A DNA stretch of 64,000 nucleotides from Diphasiastrum complanatum (lineage: Eukaryota > Streptophyta > Lycopodiopsida > Lycopodiales > Lycopodiaceae), in contig CM055094.1 in the NCBI GenBank assembly GCA_029204225.1, positions 9,775,234 through 9,839,233 of the forward strand, read 5' to 3'. The notes under the pieces were generated by a model. The model saw nothing but the letters and a program-made list of their open reading frames with translations. It did no database searches and was not told the DNA's origin. The position numbers and the translations under genes are program-made. Below, piece after piece: positions 32,263 to 43,790 of the stretch (positions within the stretch are counted from its first letter, which is position 1; each line of letters starts with the position of its first letter).

Positions 32263-34498
32263 AGTGGGGAAGACAGATGTCATAGCCGAGCATCAGTTGT
32301 TATCCATGTCCAAAAAAAGTTATACTACTTAATAGCCTGAATAGCATTTTTAAATCATAGTCCTGTCTTCCCAAACAATAGAAAATTTTTTAGCGATAGG
32401 CCAAGCCCTAAAATTACCGTATCAGGACGAGTGTCATGTTGATTAGTTTACGGACAATTGTCCGTATTAGTTAGTATTTATTTTTAAACAGAGTATGAAT
32501 AGTTTTAACCGTTTGCATTCTATTTAGCTAAAAGACTTGGTGTGGACATGTGTGCTAGTGTTAGAGCAAATCCATGCCATTCTAACCCAAGTGAGTCTTG
32601 TAGAGCAAGGTATGTCAAGCACTACTGTCCATACTTCTGAGCATATCCATGCTTTCCACTCGTATCTCACCAAAAATCTAATGTGAAACTGATTTGGGCA
32701 GATTAAGTATTGTCATGGTTGATTATTACGGATACATAGGTATTAGGGTACATCCGTACTATACCAATCCAAGCGGTATCGTTATGATTGGTTTTGAGCA
32801 AATCCATGCTATACAGAACTTACCTATCAACCATGGTTTTTGGACTCTGCTACGGATAGGTATGGTTTATTGGTAAAGAGAGATTTCCAATGGTTTTAAC
32901 AAGTATTAGGGCAGATCCGTGACATTCTAAACCTTGTGTAAAAACTTCTTTTCTTACGCATGTCCATGCTGTCTAGGAACGTTATATTGGAAACCCTGTG
33001 ATTAGGTTTGGGCTTGAATTATTCAAGAATAGTTAGATCGGTTTGTAAATAGGATTAGAAGATATCTCTCTCTTATTTTTAATTATGTCGTTATCTAAGC
33101 GTACTGAAGAGAGGTAGGTGCCAAGTACAATGCAAACGATTCACTCGTGATTTATTTTTTATGTGTATGGTTTGTATAAAACTTGAAAGTCGTAACAAGA
33201 AGGCATACCTGGATGTTCGTAGATGTGGTATCTTGAGAGGATGCCATGATGTTTCCGCAAAAATTTGTTTTCCTTTAAATCACAACAAAAAAAAAATTGT
33301 CTTTATCTCATATCTATATCTACAAATCAGTTACACGTCCACGTAGCTTACAAAGAGTGCTCAAGCATGCTTGCATTAGAATATTTTGATAGGTGGCATA
33401 CTTTTTTTAGAGGCTATGTGATGTTTGGTTCGAATTTGAACCAAAGTGTAAGTGGTAAGTAGGCCATAGTAGCAAAAAGAAGCTACATTATCACAAAACA
33501 TCGATGATGGTTCAAAATAAAAGATGATAAGACTCTTTATGAGATGACTCAAATGTTTGAAAAGACATTTGATTTAAGTACTAGTTCAAATGGTGTAGTG
33601 TTGTTCACACATTATTGAATCCCTTAAGCATTCTTGTAGGCAAACTGAAAAGATGCAATGCAACTATCTTACTGTCCATCGCTGGAACAACAAACTATAC
33701 ACTTGAAAACTTTCCATTCAAAAATAAAAAGGGAACCTTATTGTCCATCGCTGGAACATCAAACTATATACTTGAAATCTTTACATTAAAAAATGAAGAA
33801 ATGGATCTACTATCCATTGTTGGACAGGAGGTCCATTACACATTAAATAAACATTTCGCAAAAGCTATGTGAGAGTCTGCTGCCCATCACTGGACAACGG
33901 ACAGATCTACACAATTGTTTAAGCATGAAAACGATTCTTATGGAAGCTTATGACATCGGTGCCACTTGAAAATATGCCAATAAATTTACAGATGATGAAG
34001 GTGGCATCGCTGCTATAGGAGTGAACACAGTTTATTTATAGAGATGACGAAGAAGATAAACATTCCATCGCTGCTTGTATGCATATGGACCTTTTTTTTT
34101 AGCATAAAAGAGGTTCATCTGGACAGTGACCTATCAAGCTCCAAAAGGCGCACTTGTTGTAGATAAGAGACAAAGAACTCTTCAAGGTGTTGTGAGGAAC
34201 ATTTGTCGAGACTGCATGATTTATAGTGTCATGCGGTGAGGTTTTCCGGAAGGTCACATAATGCTTAGTGAGGGTGGGAAAGCTTATTTCCTCCATTTAG
34301 GCTTTTAAATTTAAATACTTTGTAGAGCATATTTAAAAATTGAGGGTGGGAAATCCCTTTTTGAAAAAAACATTTTTATAGTGCAAGCATAGGGGGGTGT
34401 TTGAATTAAAACCTTTTGTTTTTGAAGAGATAGTATGCCTATTGTTATCCAGTTGTGTGGTAGCAAAGCAGGGTATTTTTAAACGAAGAAGCATCCAT
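32263..34498. other. Unassigned AT-rich stretch with small repeats
   Basis: No gene or retroelement domain recognised. Contains a 14-bp palindrome CGGACAATTGTCCG at 32452-32465, six degenerate GAGCAAATCCATGCT words between 32565 and 32980, and the tandem repeat at 33655-33905. Confidence 0.6.
33655..33905 (+). repeat. Tandem repeat of about 70 bp, four units
   Basis: Units begin with CTGTCCATCGCTGGAAC or close variants at about 33670, 33740, 33810 and 33885, each followed by AAACTATACACTTGAA-like sequence. Part is open in one frame (LLSIAGTTNYTLE), which I attribute to the repeat. Confidence 0.8.
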
Positions 34499-34500
34499 GT

Positions 34501-34548
<48 letters not shown>
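34499..34548 (+). repeat. Compound (GT)n(GA)n microsatellite
   Basis: About 26 bp of GT followed by about 24 bp of GA. Confidence 0.95.
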
Positions 34549-34881
34549 CCCACCAGGCCTACGGTTTGAAGCCTTCCCAGCCCTTCAAAGCTGATTTTTC
34601 CTTCATAGAAATGCATTTTTAGTTCAGCCTTTCCCATGGAAAGTTTGATAATTTAAAAATCCTTAGAGCGCCCTTCAAATTTAGTGAAATTGATAATGAA
34701 AGTCCCTTTTGCTTAACACCTTTCACCATGAAAGTATGTACCTACTCTTCAAAACACTATGTGTGGATAAAGGGTAATTTGAATTTAGAGTGGGCCCATT
34801 AATTGTATGCATGGGGTTGAGGGCCATGCATGCTTTTCCCCATACATGCATCCTCCTCCCCATCCTTCTAGTTCAAAAAAG

Positions 34882-34935
34882 TGTATGCATGGGTGAGGGG
34901 AGGAGGATGCACGGGGCCCCTCACCCATGCATACA
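34882..34935. repeat. Perfect inverted repeat, 19-bp arms, 16-nt loop
   Basis: Arms TGTATGCATGGGTGAGGGG (34882-34900) and its exact complement (34917-34935). The loop segment GGAGGATGCA can also pair with ATGCATCCTCC at 34845-34858, giving alternative foldings. Lies beside TA and GT tracts. Confidence 0.9.
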
Positions 34936-34950
34936 AAAGTGTATGTAGGT

Positions 34951-34982
<32 letters not shown>

Positions 34983-35167
34983 TACACTAGTAAAGAGTGC
35001 CTGTCGTTGACGGCCAAGGGCGGACGTGCGCCAATGGTGGACGTGCGTCGATGGCGGATGTGCTGCTCACGTGCATGCGTGTGTGTGCGTGCCCTAATGG
35101 CTTTGTGTGTGTGTCTATGTGTGCGCGCGAGTGTGTGTATGTGCATGTGTTGTGTGTGTTTATGGAG

Positions 35168-35211
<44 letters not shown>

Positions 35212-35440
35212 GTTTACGGAGTGTGTGTGTGTGTGTGGGTTGTGGATTAGAATTAGGTTGTAGCTCTAGGCTTTAGGCTTAGGCTAGGTGTGTGTGTGTG
35301 TGTGTGTGTTTACGGAGTGTGTGTGTGTGTGTGTATGGGTATGTGTGTGTGGGTCTGCGTTTGTCTATGGGTGTGTGCACTGTGTTGTGTGTATTTGTAT
35401 TTGTGTGCGTGTCCATGTGTGGCCGGCGATCTAGGTGACG
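34951..35440 (+). repeat. TA tract and GT-rich microsatellite region
   Basis: (TA)n at 34951-34984, then a long GT-rich zone with pure runs at 35171-35206, 35221-35240, 35288-35310 and 35320-35333. ORFs rich in Val-Cys or His-Thr across it are repeat artefacts. Confidence 0.9.
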
Positions 35441-35483
35441 CCCAATGATTTGGATGGCGGCTGATGGTTTAGGAGGAAGTTCT

Positions 35484-38338
35484 GAACACATCTCATCCGA
35501 AGTTCTGACCGTTTTTTACTGAATTTGACCAATTTTTGTATCGACGGGCCTAGAATCTCAAGACTACATTTAGGGTTTCTAATTCGGACGCACGTTTCGC
35601 TGCGAGTACTGAACCGTTTGGAGTCCGGTTTAGTCATGTGGGTTTGTCTCGGCATGCAGCACATGACAGAATAAATGGTCTGAAAAACGGACTCCATTCA
35701 GCGACACTGGACCAATTCTCAAGAATGTTGAAAAGTAGTCCACTTAGTGGCATTCCCCCCGACAGAAAGGGTGTTTCCAACCAAACGGCGTCAAAATTGA
35801 GCTGCAAATGCTCCAATGGGTTTGTGTCGAGCCCACGAATCTATGGACACCTCTCGTCCGAAGTTCTGACCGTTTTTTACTGAATCTGACCGATTCATGG
35901 CTCGATGGGCCTAGAATCCCAAGACTGCGTTTAGGATTTCTGGTTTGGACGCATGTTGCGCTGTGAGTACTGAATCGTTTGGAGACCGGTTTAGTCCCGT
36001 GAGTTCATCTCGACGTGCAACACATTATGGAACAGACCGTCTGAAAAATAGACTCCGTTTGACGACACTGGACCAGTTCTTGGGCATGTTGGAAAGTAGT
36101 CCATTTGGTGGCATTCCCCCCTACAGAAAGGGCATTTTTGGACAAACGGCATTGAAATTGAGCTATAAATGGTCTTGTGGGTTTGTGTCGAGCCCACAAA
36201 CCTGTGGACACCTCCCGTCCAAAGTTCTAACCATCTTTTACTGAATCCGACCAATTCCTGACTCGCTGGGCCCAGAATCCCAGGACTGCGTTCAAGGTTT
36301 CTGGTTTGGACGCACGTTGTGATGTGAATATTGAACCGTTTGGAGGCCGGTTTAGTCCCATGGGTTCGTCTCGAAGTGCAGGATAGGACGAAATAGACCG
36401 TCTAAAAAACGGACTCTGTTTCGACGACACTAAACCGATTCTCGGGGATGCTGAAAAGTAGTCCATTTAGTGGCATTCCCCTCGACAGAAAGGGCATTCC
36501 TGGACAAACGACATCAGAATTGAGCTGCAAATGGTCCAATGGATTCATGTCGAGCCCACAAACCTGTGGACACCTCCCGTTCAAAGTTCTGACCATTTTT
36601 TACTGAACCCGACCAATTCTTGGCTCGATGGAACTAGATTCCCCGGACTACATTTACGGTTTCTGGTTCGAACACATGTTTTGTTGTGAGTACTGAACCA
36701 TTTGGAGCCTAGTTTAATCCTATGGGTTTGTCTTGGCATGCAGGACATGACAAAATAGACCGTCTAAAAAACGGACTCCGTTCGACGACACTGGACCGGT
36801 TCTCGGGGATGCTGAAAAGTAGTCCATTTAGTGGCATTCCCACCGACAGAAAGGGCGTTTTTGGACAAACGACGTCGGAATTGAGCTGCAAATGGTCCTA
36901 TGGGTTCGTGTCAAGCCCACAAACCCGTGGACACCTCCCGTCCGTAGTTCTGACTGTTTTTGACTAAATCCGACCAATTTCTGGCTCGATGGGCCTAGAA
37001 TCCTAGAACTACGTTTAGGATTTCTGGTTCGGGGACGCACGCTATGAAAATTGAACCGTTTTGAGTCCAGTTTAGTGTTGTAGGTTCTTATCGAGTGCAG
37101 CACAGGACGGAACAGACGGTCTAAAACACGGACTTCGTTCGGCAATACTAAACCGGTTCTCGGAGATGTTGAAAAGAAGTCCATTTAGTGGGATTCCCCC
37201 CAACAGAAAGGGCGTTTATGGACAAATGGTGTCAAAATTGAGCTGTAAATAGTCCTGTGGGTTCGTGTCGAGCCCACAAACCTATGGACACCTCCCGTCT
37301 GAGGTTCTGACTCTTTTCTACTGAATCCAACTAATTCTTGACTCGACGGGTCTAGAATCCCAGAACTGCATTTAGGGTTTCTAATTCGAACGCACGTTTC
37401 TCTGTGAGTATTTAACCGTTTGGAGCCCAGTTTAATCCTGTGGGTTCATCTCGGCATGCAGCATAGGACAGAACAGACGGTCTGAAAAATGGACTTCGTT
37501 CAGCGACACTGGACCAGTTCTCAGGGATGTTGGAAAGTAGTCATTTTAGTGGCATTCCCCCCAACAAAAAGGGCGTTTTCAAACAAACGACATCAGAATT
37601 GAGCTGCAGATGCTTCTGTGGGTTCGTGTTGAGCCCACAAACATGTGGACACCTCCCGTCCGAAGTTCTAACCATTTTTTTCTAAATCCGATCATTTTCT
37701 GGCTCGATGGGCCTAGATTACCAAGATTGCGTTTAGGGTTTTTGGTTCGGAGTACTGAACCGTTTGGAGCCTGGTTTAGTTTTATGGGTTAGTCTCGGTG
37801 TGTAGCACAGGAGGGAACTTTCCATCTGAAAAACGGACTCTGTTCGGCGACACTGGACTGGTTCTTGGGGATGCTAAAAAGTAGTCCATTTAGTGGCATT
37901 GCCCCCGACGAAAAGGGCATTTTTGGACAACTGATGTCTGAATTGAGCCAAAAATGGTCCTATAAGTTCGTGTCGAGCCCACGAACCTGTGGACACCTCC
38001 CATCCGAGGTTTTGACTGTTTTTGACTGAATCCGACCAATTCTTGGCTCGACGGGCCGAGAATCCCAAAACTATGTTTAGGGTTTTTGTGGACGCACATT
38101 TCACTATGAGTATTGAACCGTTTGGAGTCCAATTTAGTGCTGTAGGTTCGTATCGGCGTGCAGCATAGGATGAAACAGACGGTCTGAAAAATGGACTTCG
38201 TTCGACGACCCTGAATCGATTCTTGGGGATGTTGAAAAGTAGTCCATTTAATGGCATCCCCACCCCGGCAGAAAGGGCGTTTCCGGACAAACGGTGTCAG
38301 AATTGAGCTACAAATGATCCCGTGGGTTCATTTCGAGA
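35484..38338. repeat. Satellite array, about eight monomers of 361 bp
   Basis: The anchor AGTTCTGACC and its variants occur at 35501, 35862, 36223, 36585, 36946, 37302, 37664 and 38007, so the period is 361-362 bp with two shorter steps (356 and 343). Each monomer has CGGACTCCGTTCGACGACAC, AAAAGTAGTCCATTTAGTGGCATT and GACAGAAAGGGCGTTT segments. Monomers differ by roughly 10-15% by eye. Short ORFs on both strands repeat with the unit and are not genes. Confidence 0.95.
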
Positions 38339-38748
38339 GTAGAATATGTTTTGGTCTTTTGTTTCATCGTGATGGCAACTTAATAATCCTCCAACCCAAT
38401 GCAACCCAATGTTGTCGTCCACCTTCATCTTGCTCTCGCTGCTCTTGATGCTGCTGCTGACGGAGGGAAAGAGGCAAGCCCAGCTTGAAGAGATAGAATC
38501 ATGAAGACTTAGTTGATTCACCCGCTTACCAAGTATCTCGAATTAGTTTTGCAGGAAATGCAGGCAGCCATGGATGAAGCAGACATACAACAAATAAAGC
38601 AAGAAAGTTGAAGAAGAATAAGTAATGGAAAATTGGTAAAACATTTAGCGGAGTTTCATTATCCGAGTTTTGTAGGGATCATCAATGTAATTGGGAAGGA
38701 ATGTGATATGTGGGGTCAGAGATCACTGGTGCTGCAGTTTCTACAGCA
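38339..38748. other. Low-copy stretch between satellite and EXO70-like exon
   Basis: No recognised feature. TTTCTACAG just before 38747 could be a splice acceptor or 5' leader of the next exon. Confidence 0.4.
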
Positions 38749-39021
38749 ATGGACAACACTTTGATGTCAAAGTTGAAATCTGCAAGACATTTGTTGCAGG
38801 ATACGGTGGCGAAGTTGCAAGTGCTGGCATCAGAGCTGGATATGGTGCAGTCAAGATTTCAGAGCATTCGTGAGCGTTTGCTAGATATAGAAGCGGCATT
38901 GAAGCCAATTCTGAAGTGGTCACATGACGCACATGCACTGGGCAGCCGTCTGGATAAAGCCATGAAGCCCACTGCTTTCATACTTTCTACACATATTTTT
39001 CTGGTTATCCATTTGGTATGA
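38749..39021 (+). pseudogene. EXO70-like exocyst subunit, N-terminal exon only
   Basis: From the ATG at 38749 the frame gives about 90 residues that are strongly helical: SARHLLQDTVAKLQVLASEL, FQSIRERLLDIEAALKPI and GSRLDKAMKPTAFIL. The order of a leading coiled coil, a (D/S)xEAAxxPI block and a (H/R)(I/L)DKA...P.A..(V/I)L block is how plant EXO70 proteins begin, as I recall the family. EXO70 tethers secretory vesicles at the plasma membrane as part of the exocyst. The frame stops at 39021; GGTATGA at 39014 could be a splice donor. The large C-terminal EXO70 domain is not found downstream, so this is a truncated copy or the first exon of a gene disrupted by repeats. Confidence 0.45.
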
Positions 39022-40456
39022 CAGAGAAAATTTGTGATTCCATCCATTTTGGCCCATTTCTTGGAAAGGATAGCTATTTAGTATGAATGAATGTGATTTT
39101 CTATGAAGATAAAGATAGGAATATAATTTCATTTATCTGAGAATCTTGAAATATCTCGCAAACTCCCGGGAATGCAATTATCCTTACATAACTTGCAAAC
39201 TGGGAAGAGAGAGCCAACAAGATGTGCGTCAGTGGCCATGTTCCGACTCATCTCTGTGTGTGTTTTACCGGTCGAACTTAAACTTAAGTCATCCTCAAAT
39301 TTGTAGTTAACTATTTTTTTTTATGAATATTGCTTGGACGTTCTAATGTTTTAACTTAGACAAACTTGCTAATTTTAAACAAAAATGCCCTAGGAGAATG
39401 GCAAATGAGGAAGTGGTCGGACATGAATTCATTTCCTCTCCCGAAATTCGGTTGGTTTTTCTCAAAGTGGGAGAATCAATCGATTCTAATCAGTTACTCT
39501 ATATGTTAAGTAAGGCAGTACTGGAACTTCACCAAAGTATTAAACAACATGATAATTAAATGCAATACCTACTTAACCAGTCACAATCAATTAATTCAAG
39601 CAATTACTTGGCCTATCAACATATATGTTCATTGATGGGAAAAATATATATGTTCCAACGTTGTCCAAGATTGGATAATCAATGATAGATAATCTTTATT
39701 TGACAATAATTGTCGTTGATGATGTTGGTTAGTCATGAAGTTTGAGAGCCCATGCATGCATGCAAGATAAATAGAGGGATATGAATTGTTTGCTATTGAT
39801 GACTTCCATGTAAAGGTGCATGCATGCAACAGAAAGAGAGGGACATGAATTTTTTGGTATTTACGACTTGCGTATAGAGGTGCATCTAAAGGACTGAGTT
39901 CTTGCAATAGAATCCTAACAATGTGGCAAAGCTTTTTGTGCTCAAGATATCATTATAATTTAAGGCATTGACTTCAATCTTAACCTCTCCATTGACCAAT
40001 TTAAACACATAGTATTGCCTTTTGCAAAGGCTGGCCAAAAATATCTGCTCATTGGTTGTAATAGTAACCTAACTAACCATTTTGAACAAAGGATTGTATT
40101 AGTCTGGAATGAATCTAAGACATTCCTATATTAGAATCAGTAGCTGCGTTTAATGGAGTTAACATGAACTGACTGCTGCATACGCGCCGCAGGAAGCTGA
40201 GGCCAGACTTAGAAACTTCATGCAATAATTTACAATAAGAAGGCAGCTAATAGCTTATCAACTGAAAACAACAAGTATTATACAGAAACTTAGTTTTACG
40301 GTTCTACGTAAAGTTGGTCTTTCCTAAGTTTATGCTATAATGCAATGCAGATTAATGAGCAAAAATCCAGAGAGAGAAGTAAAGCTCATTACTTCTTGAA
40401 CTGCTGCTTCCTGGTTTCCACAAGCTCGGAGGTCTACGTGGCGATCTTATGGAGTC
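39022..40456. other. Low-copy AT-rich stretch
   Basis: No coding or retroelement signal recognised. Two similar AGGTGCAT words with ATGCATGC occur around 39750-39890. Confidence 0.4.
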
Positions 40457-40927
40457 CTATAATCCACGGACAGATGTGTGTGGCACCCATGCAGTTGCAA
40501 AAACGGTGTTGCGGCCCTTCCAAATTAGCAAGCTGGCGTCGTCTTCCCTCTTTAGACCCCAGCCAGCAGCATGATCGGCAAGCATGGACTTCACATTCGA
40601 GATGACGTCCTCATTGAAGCAAATGCTCTGAAATGTTGGGTTGCTCATACGTTGGATCCATTTCTCTTTGGACTCAATTCGCTCTATTCTCTGAAGGCCT
40701 TTGTAGGCAATCAGATTTTCGATCTTGGCTCCTATATCCCTCTTAGCTCCTGTATCCCCCTCGTATTTCAGATGTTTTTTGTTGTCTCTGGGCATGAAGG
40801 TCTCCAGGGCATCAAAAGGGATCCAGAAGTAGTTGAATGCTACTTTCAGCCTTGAAACCAGACTGGGCGATGCCAAATCTAAATCCACCACCGACGGATT
40901 GAGGCTATACCATATCCAATGTTTTGC
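40457..40927 (-). CDS. Unidentified protein, putative single exon
   Basis: On the minus strand about 156 codons are open to a TAG at 40457. The frame begins just after TGCATAGCAG (a possible splice acceptor at about 40928); no ATG lies near the start, so it may be a last exon. Composition is protein-like: AKHWIWYSLNPS, VSRLKVAFNYFWIPFDALE, GAKIENLIAYKG, KSMLADHAAGWGLKREDDAS and LLIWKGRNTVFATAWVPHT. I see no retroelement motif and no family I can name. It lies in the least repetitive part of the window between EXO70-like and ULP1-like fragments. Could be a host gene remnant or a transposon-carried exon. Confidence 0.4.
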   Translation of the reverse strand, partial: AKHWIWYSLNPSVVDLDLASPSLVSRLKVAFNYFWIPFDALETFMPRDNKKHLKYEGDTGAKRDIGAKIENLIAYKGLQRIERIESKEKWIQRMSNPTFQSICFNEDVISNVKSMLADHAAGWGLKREDDASLLIWKGRNTVFATAWVPHTSVRGL

Positions 40928-41840
40928 CTGCTATGCAACATGATCCAGCCAACATGACAAATGATCTTCAGGCTCGTGTGGTCTCTGCTCTTCAAGAAGG
41001 GCGTTTGTAGTATTATTTTGAAGACTCGTCTTGTTGTCAACATACATATCTAAAAGAAAAAAAATGATAAGCAAAAGTCAGAAAAGTCATCAAATCAAGG
41101 GAAAAAAAAAAGGAAACATATATTCAAAACTCAAATTTTGATAAAAAAAAATGACTTAAAAATCACAATCAAGGTCAGATCTTGATTCAAACAGCCACAT
41201 GAACCTTTGCCGAGTTGCCAGATGATAGATCCAGCTCATATCTATCTATATTGAGTTGGGCGAAGGTTAATTTGGAAAAAGTTCCTATTTTGTAGCTAGG
41301 TGAGAGTTCAGAACTATACTACTTTGGGAACCTTCACCGAACATGTTGCACTCATAATAAATCTTCGCCACCTTGACAGATGGATTAAAAACACCAAAAT
41401 TAGGTTGGACGAAAGTCGAAATTCTAAAAAATGTCATTAAAATGCAGTATTAGATGAAGATTGAACATTCATCGGATCTACAAAACCTTCGTCGAGCTAT
41501 CCTATTGGTCAAAAACCTTCGTCAAGCATTCTGAAAGCTATTTCCACATACCTGCAAATTTTTGTCCAGAACTGATAAGCCAAAGTAGTATTTTGTCCAA
41601 TAGACCTTCCAAATTAGCCTATAAAAGAGCTGGTTTCGAATTCATTTCTCACATGTGCTAGCAAAGCCCTTGCGAATTTTTCATAATCAATAATATCTGA
41701 AAATTTTAATAATTCTTTTGAAAAAACTAAAAAGATTTCATCTTCTCTCAAATCAAAAACATCTTCAATATCACTGAACGATATATAGCTATCATTATTT
41801 ATAATATTTACAAGAAGATCCAGTAAAAAAAATTTCTTAA
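40928..41840. other. AT-rich stretch with CCTTCG(C/T)CGAG words
   Basis: No ORF of note. Between 41200 and 41530 at least seven copies in both orientations of a word like ACCTTCGTCGAGC or GGCGAAGGTT occur, in the manner of subterminal repeats of DNA transposons. Nothing else recognised. Confidence 0.4.
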
Positions 41841-41841
41841 A

Positions 41842-43291
41842 AGGAGTTTATGAAGATTTACAATTAGACAAAATTATTGAGCGACAAGTAGTCTGCTCAA
41901 ATTCAGAAGCCATTTCAGCTTCAGCTTCAGCACCTATATCTACGTCATCATCATCTATATCCATTGGAACAAATGAAAGGATGGTAGGTAAACCCAATGA
42001 ACATGAATCAGCAGACTCATCTTCTAGTACTTCAACAGAGATAAAAAGAATAATTGCCACGCCTTTTATTAGAAGACGATATTTTCTATTGTGAATACTA
42101 CATTGAGTAATTTTTTTGAAACTCATGTAATTTCAAGAATTTTCTATCGCAATTTTGTAATAAAAATACAATGTTAGAGGATGATGTTGGAGTTGGGATT
42201 ATTCGATTTTTTCTAAAATATTATCAAACACCAATTTTTGTATATTTAGAACTTTTGCCTATACATTTTCTTTCTAGTATTCATTATCTCGCTTTTCAAG
42301 AAACTTATGTTGATGGATACATGAAAAATGTGAGAACGAAAGCATCGTTCATTATGGCGCCATATCTATACAAGTAAGTGAGCTTTTTTCGTAAACTAAT
42401 GCTATATTTCTTGAGATATCATTGTTAGACTTTTATCCTGACTCACGTGCCAATTTGTCATTGCAATGGCCATTGGAGTTTATATGTTTTGTCATTATAT
42501 GTAAATAACGACGGTAGATGAAACCCAGTGTGCATAAAAATGAATTCGATCACACACACACACACAGGGATGCAAAAGAACTTGTACAAAAGTTAGTAGA
42601 AATCTTTCCAATGCCAGGTGCAACGACATACAAGGAAGTGGAGATGATAGATGCAAAGGTGATTATCGTATTTTTAAACTTGGGATATCGATTCAGCGCG
42701 TGTTTTTATGTTTCGTAAATAACTGACTTTCACGGCGCACATTGAAATGATATCTCATTGTTTTTCTTGTACGATTTCTAATATCAATTCAACGCGCACT
42801 TGCGATGTTTGTAGAATTTCGTTCATCACCTCGCACGCTGAAACAATATCTCATTATGTTCTAGTTCAGTAAATCATTTTTCTTTGTAACATTTGTTTGT
42901 GCAGTCCTCCCAACAAAGAGGCTGTATTAGTTGCGGATGGTACACACTCTTCAACGCAAAATCATTCTTTATGTGGTTGGCTCAACATGACTCTCTTCCA
43001 TATTTACAAAAGGTATGAGTTTATTATTGTCACATTCATGAGATATGTCTCTGAAATTATATTCCTGAAATATGTTTCTAATACAAATCCTTATTAACTT
43101 TGTTTTCTCAGTGTTCCTGCATGCCAGTCACGCCGCAAGAGATCATGCATTTTTGGCATGAAGCAATAACGATCGTGGTGGAAAATTCCTACACTGTAGA
43201 TATTCTAGACAATAGTCTACCATAGGTTTTCCCATCTGGAGAACTAGATTTAGAAATTATAGATCAAAAGAAAGAGGATACACAGATATAA
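41842..43291 (+). pseudogene. ULP1-like (C48 family) cysteine peptidase, degraded multi-exon gene
   Basis: Pieces in order on the plus strand: a Ser-rich segment (41848-42094); 42171-42373 with LLPIHFLSSIHYLA and VRTKASFIMAPYL; 42438-42505 with HVPICHCNGHWSLYVL, in which His (42471) fits the catalytic His of the HW motif; 42518-42658; 42905-43012 with SSQQRGCISCGWYTLFNA, in which Gln-x(n)-Cys (Cys at 42932) fits the oxyanion Gln and nucleophile; and 43112-43291. The last three pieces have GT/AG borders (AAAG|GTGATT, TTGTGCAG|, AAAG|GTATGA, TTCTCAG|) and all are phase 0. A TAG at 43223 and a frame change after the HW exon indicate decay. C48 enzymes cleave SUMO-like modifiers. Plant MULE and CACTA transposons also carry such genes, which is an alternative origin. 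Confidence 0.5.
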
Positions 43292-43790
43292 ATGATCTCT
43301 CCTCATGTGGATGAGCCAACTTGTATTTCAAATGTACAGAAAATTTTATACAAATATATTGAGATTTTATATGTTCATGAATCTTCAATTTCAATTGTTG
43401 TTCTTATATCTTTGCATTTCAGGTGCTCTTCCTGCCTTGCTCTTATTTGCACCAAAGTAATCATGATCAGTGTATGATTTTGTATTTTGATATCATCATT
43501 AATCAATAACTATAGGTTGGGTCACTTGAATCACACATCTATATTGAACATGTTTAAATAGTTCTTCGTACTTGTTCTTGATTATCTAGACAAGAAGATC
43601 GATCTTCATGTTTGTCATAGTTGCATTGTCAGAAAGCGGACTAGGGGGCTCTATTTAGATCGAGTCATAAGCATGTTATAGATGTTGCTCATTCATATAT
43701 ATTTTGTCGTTGTTTAGTGCAAAGTATTTTATGATTGTTGTCGAAGAATTTTTGAGAAGAACAGTTGTTTATTTCATTAAGTAGAAATTG
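43292..43790. other. Unassigned AT-rich stretch
   Basis: No recognisable coding or repeat feature. Confidence 0.4.

Noticed and set aside
34868-35491. Cys-Val and His-Thr rich ORFs
   Set aside because: GT microsatellite translations.
35600-38300. Recurring 60-138 codon ORFs on both strands in the satellite
   Set aside because: They repeat with the 361-bp unit, drift between units and have no domain.
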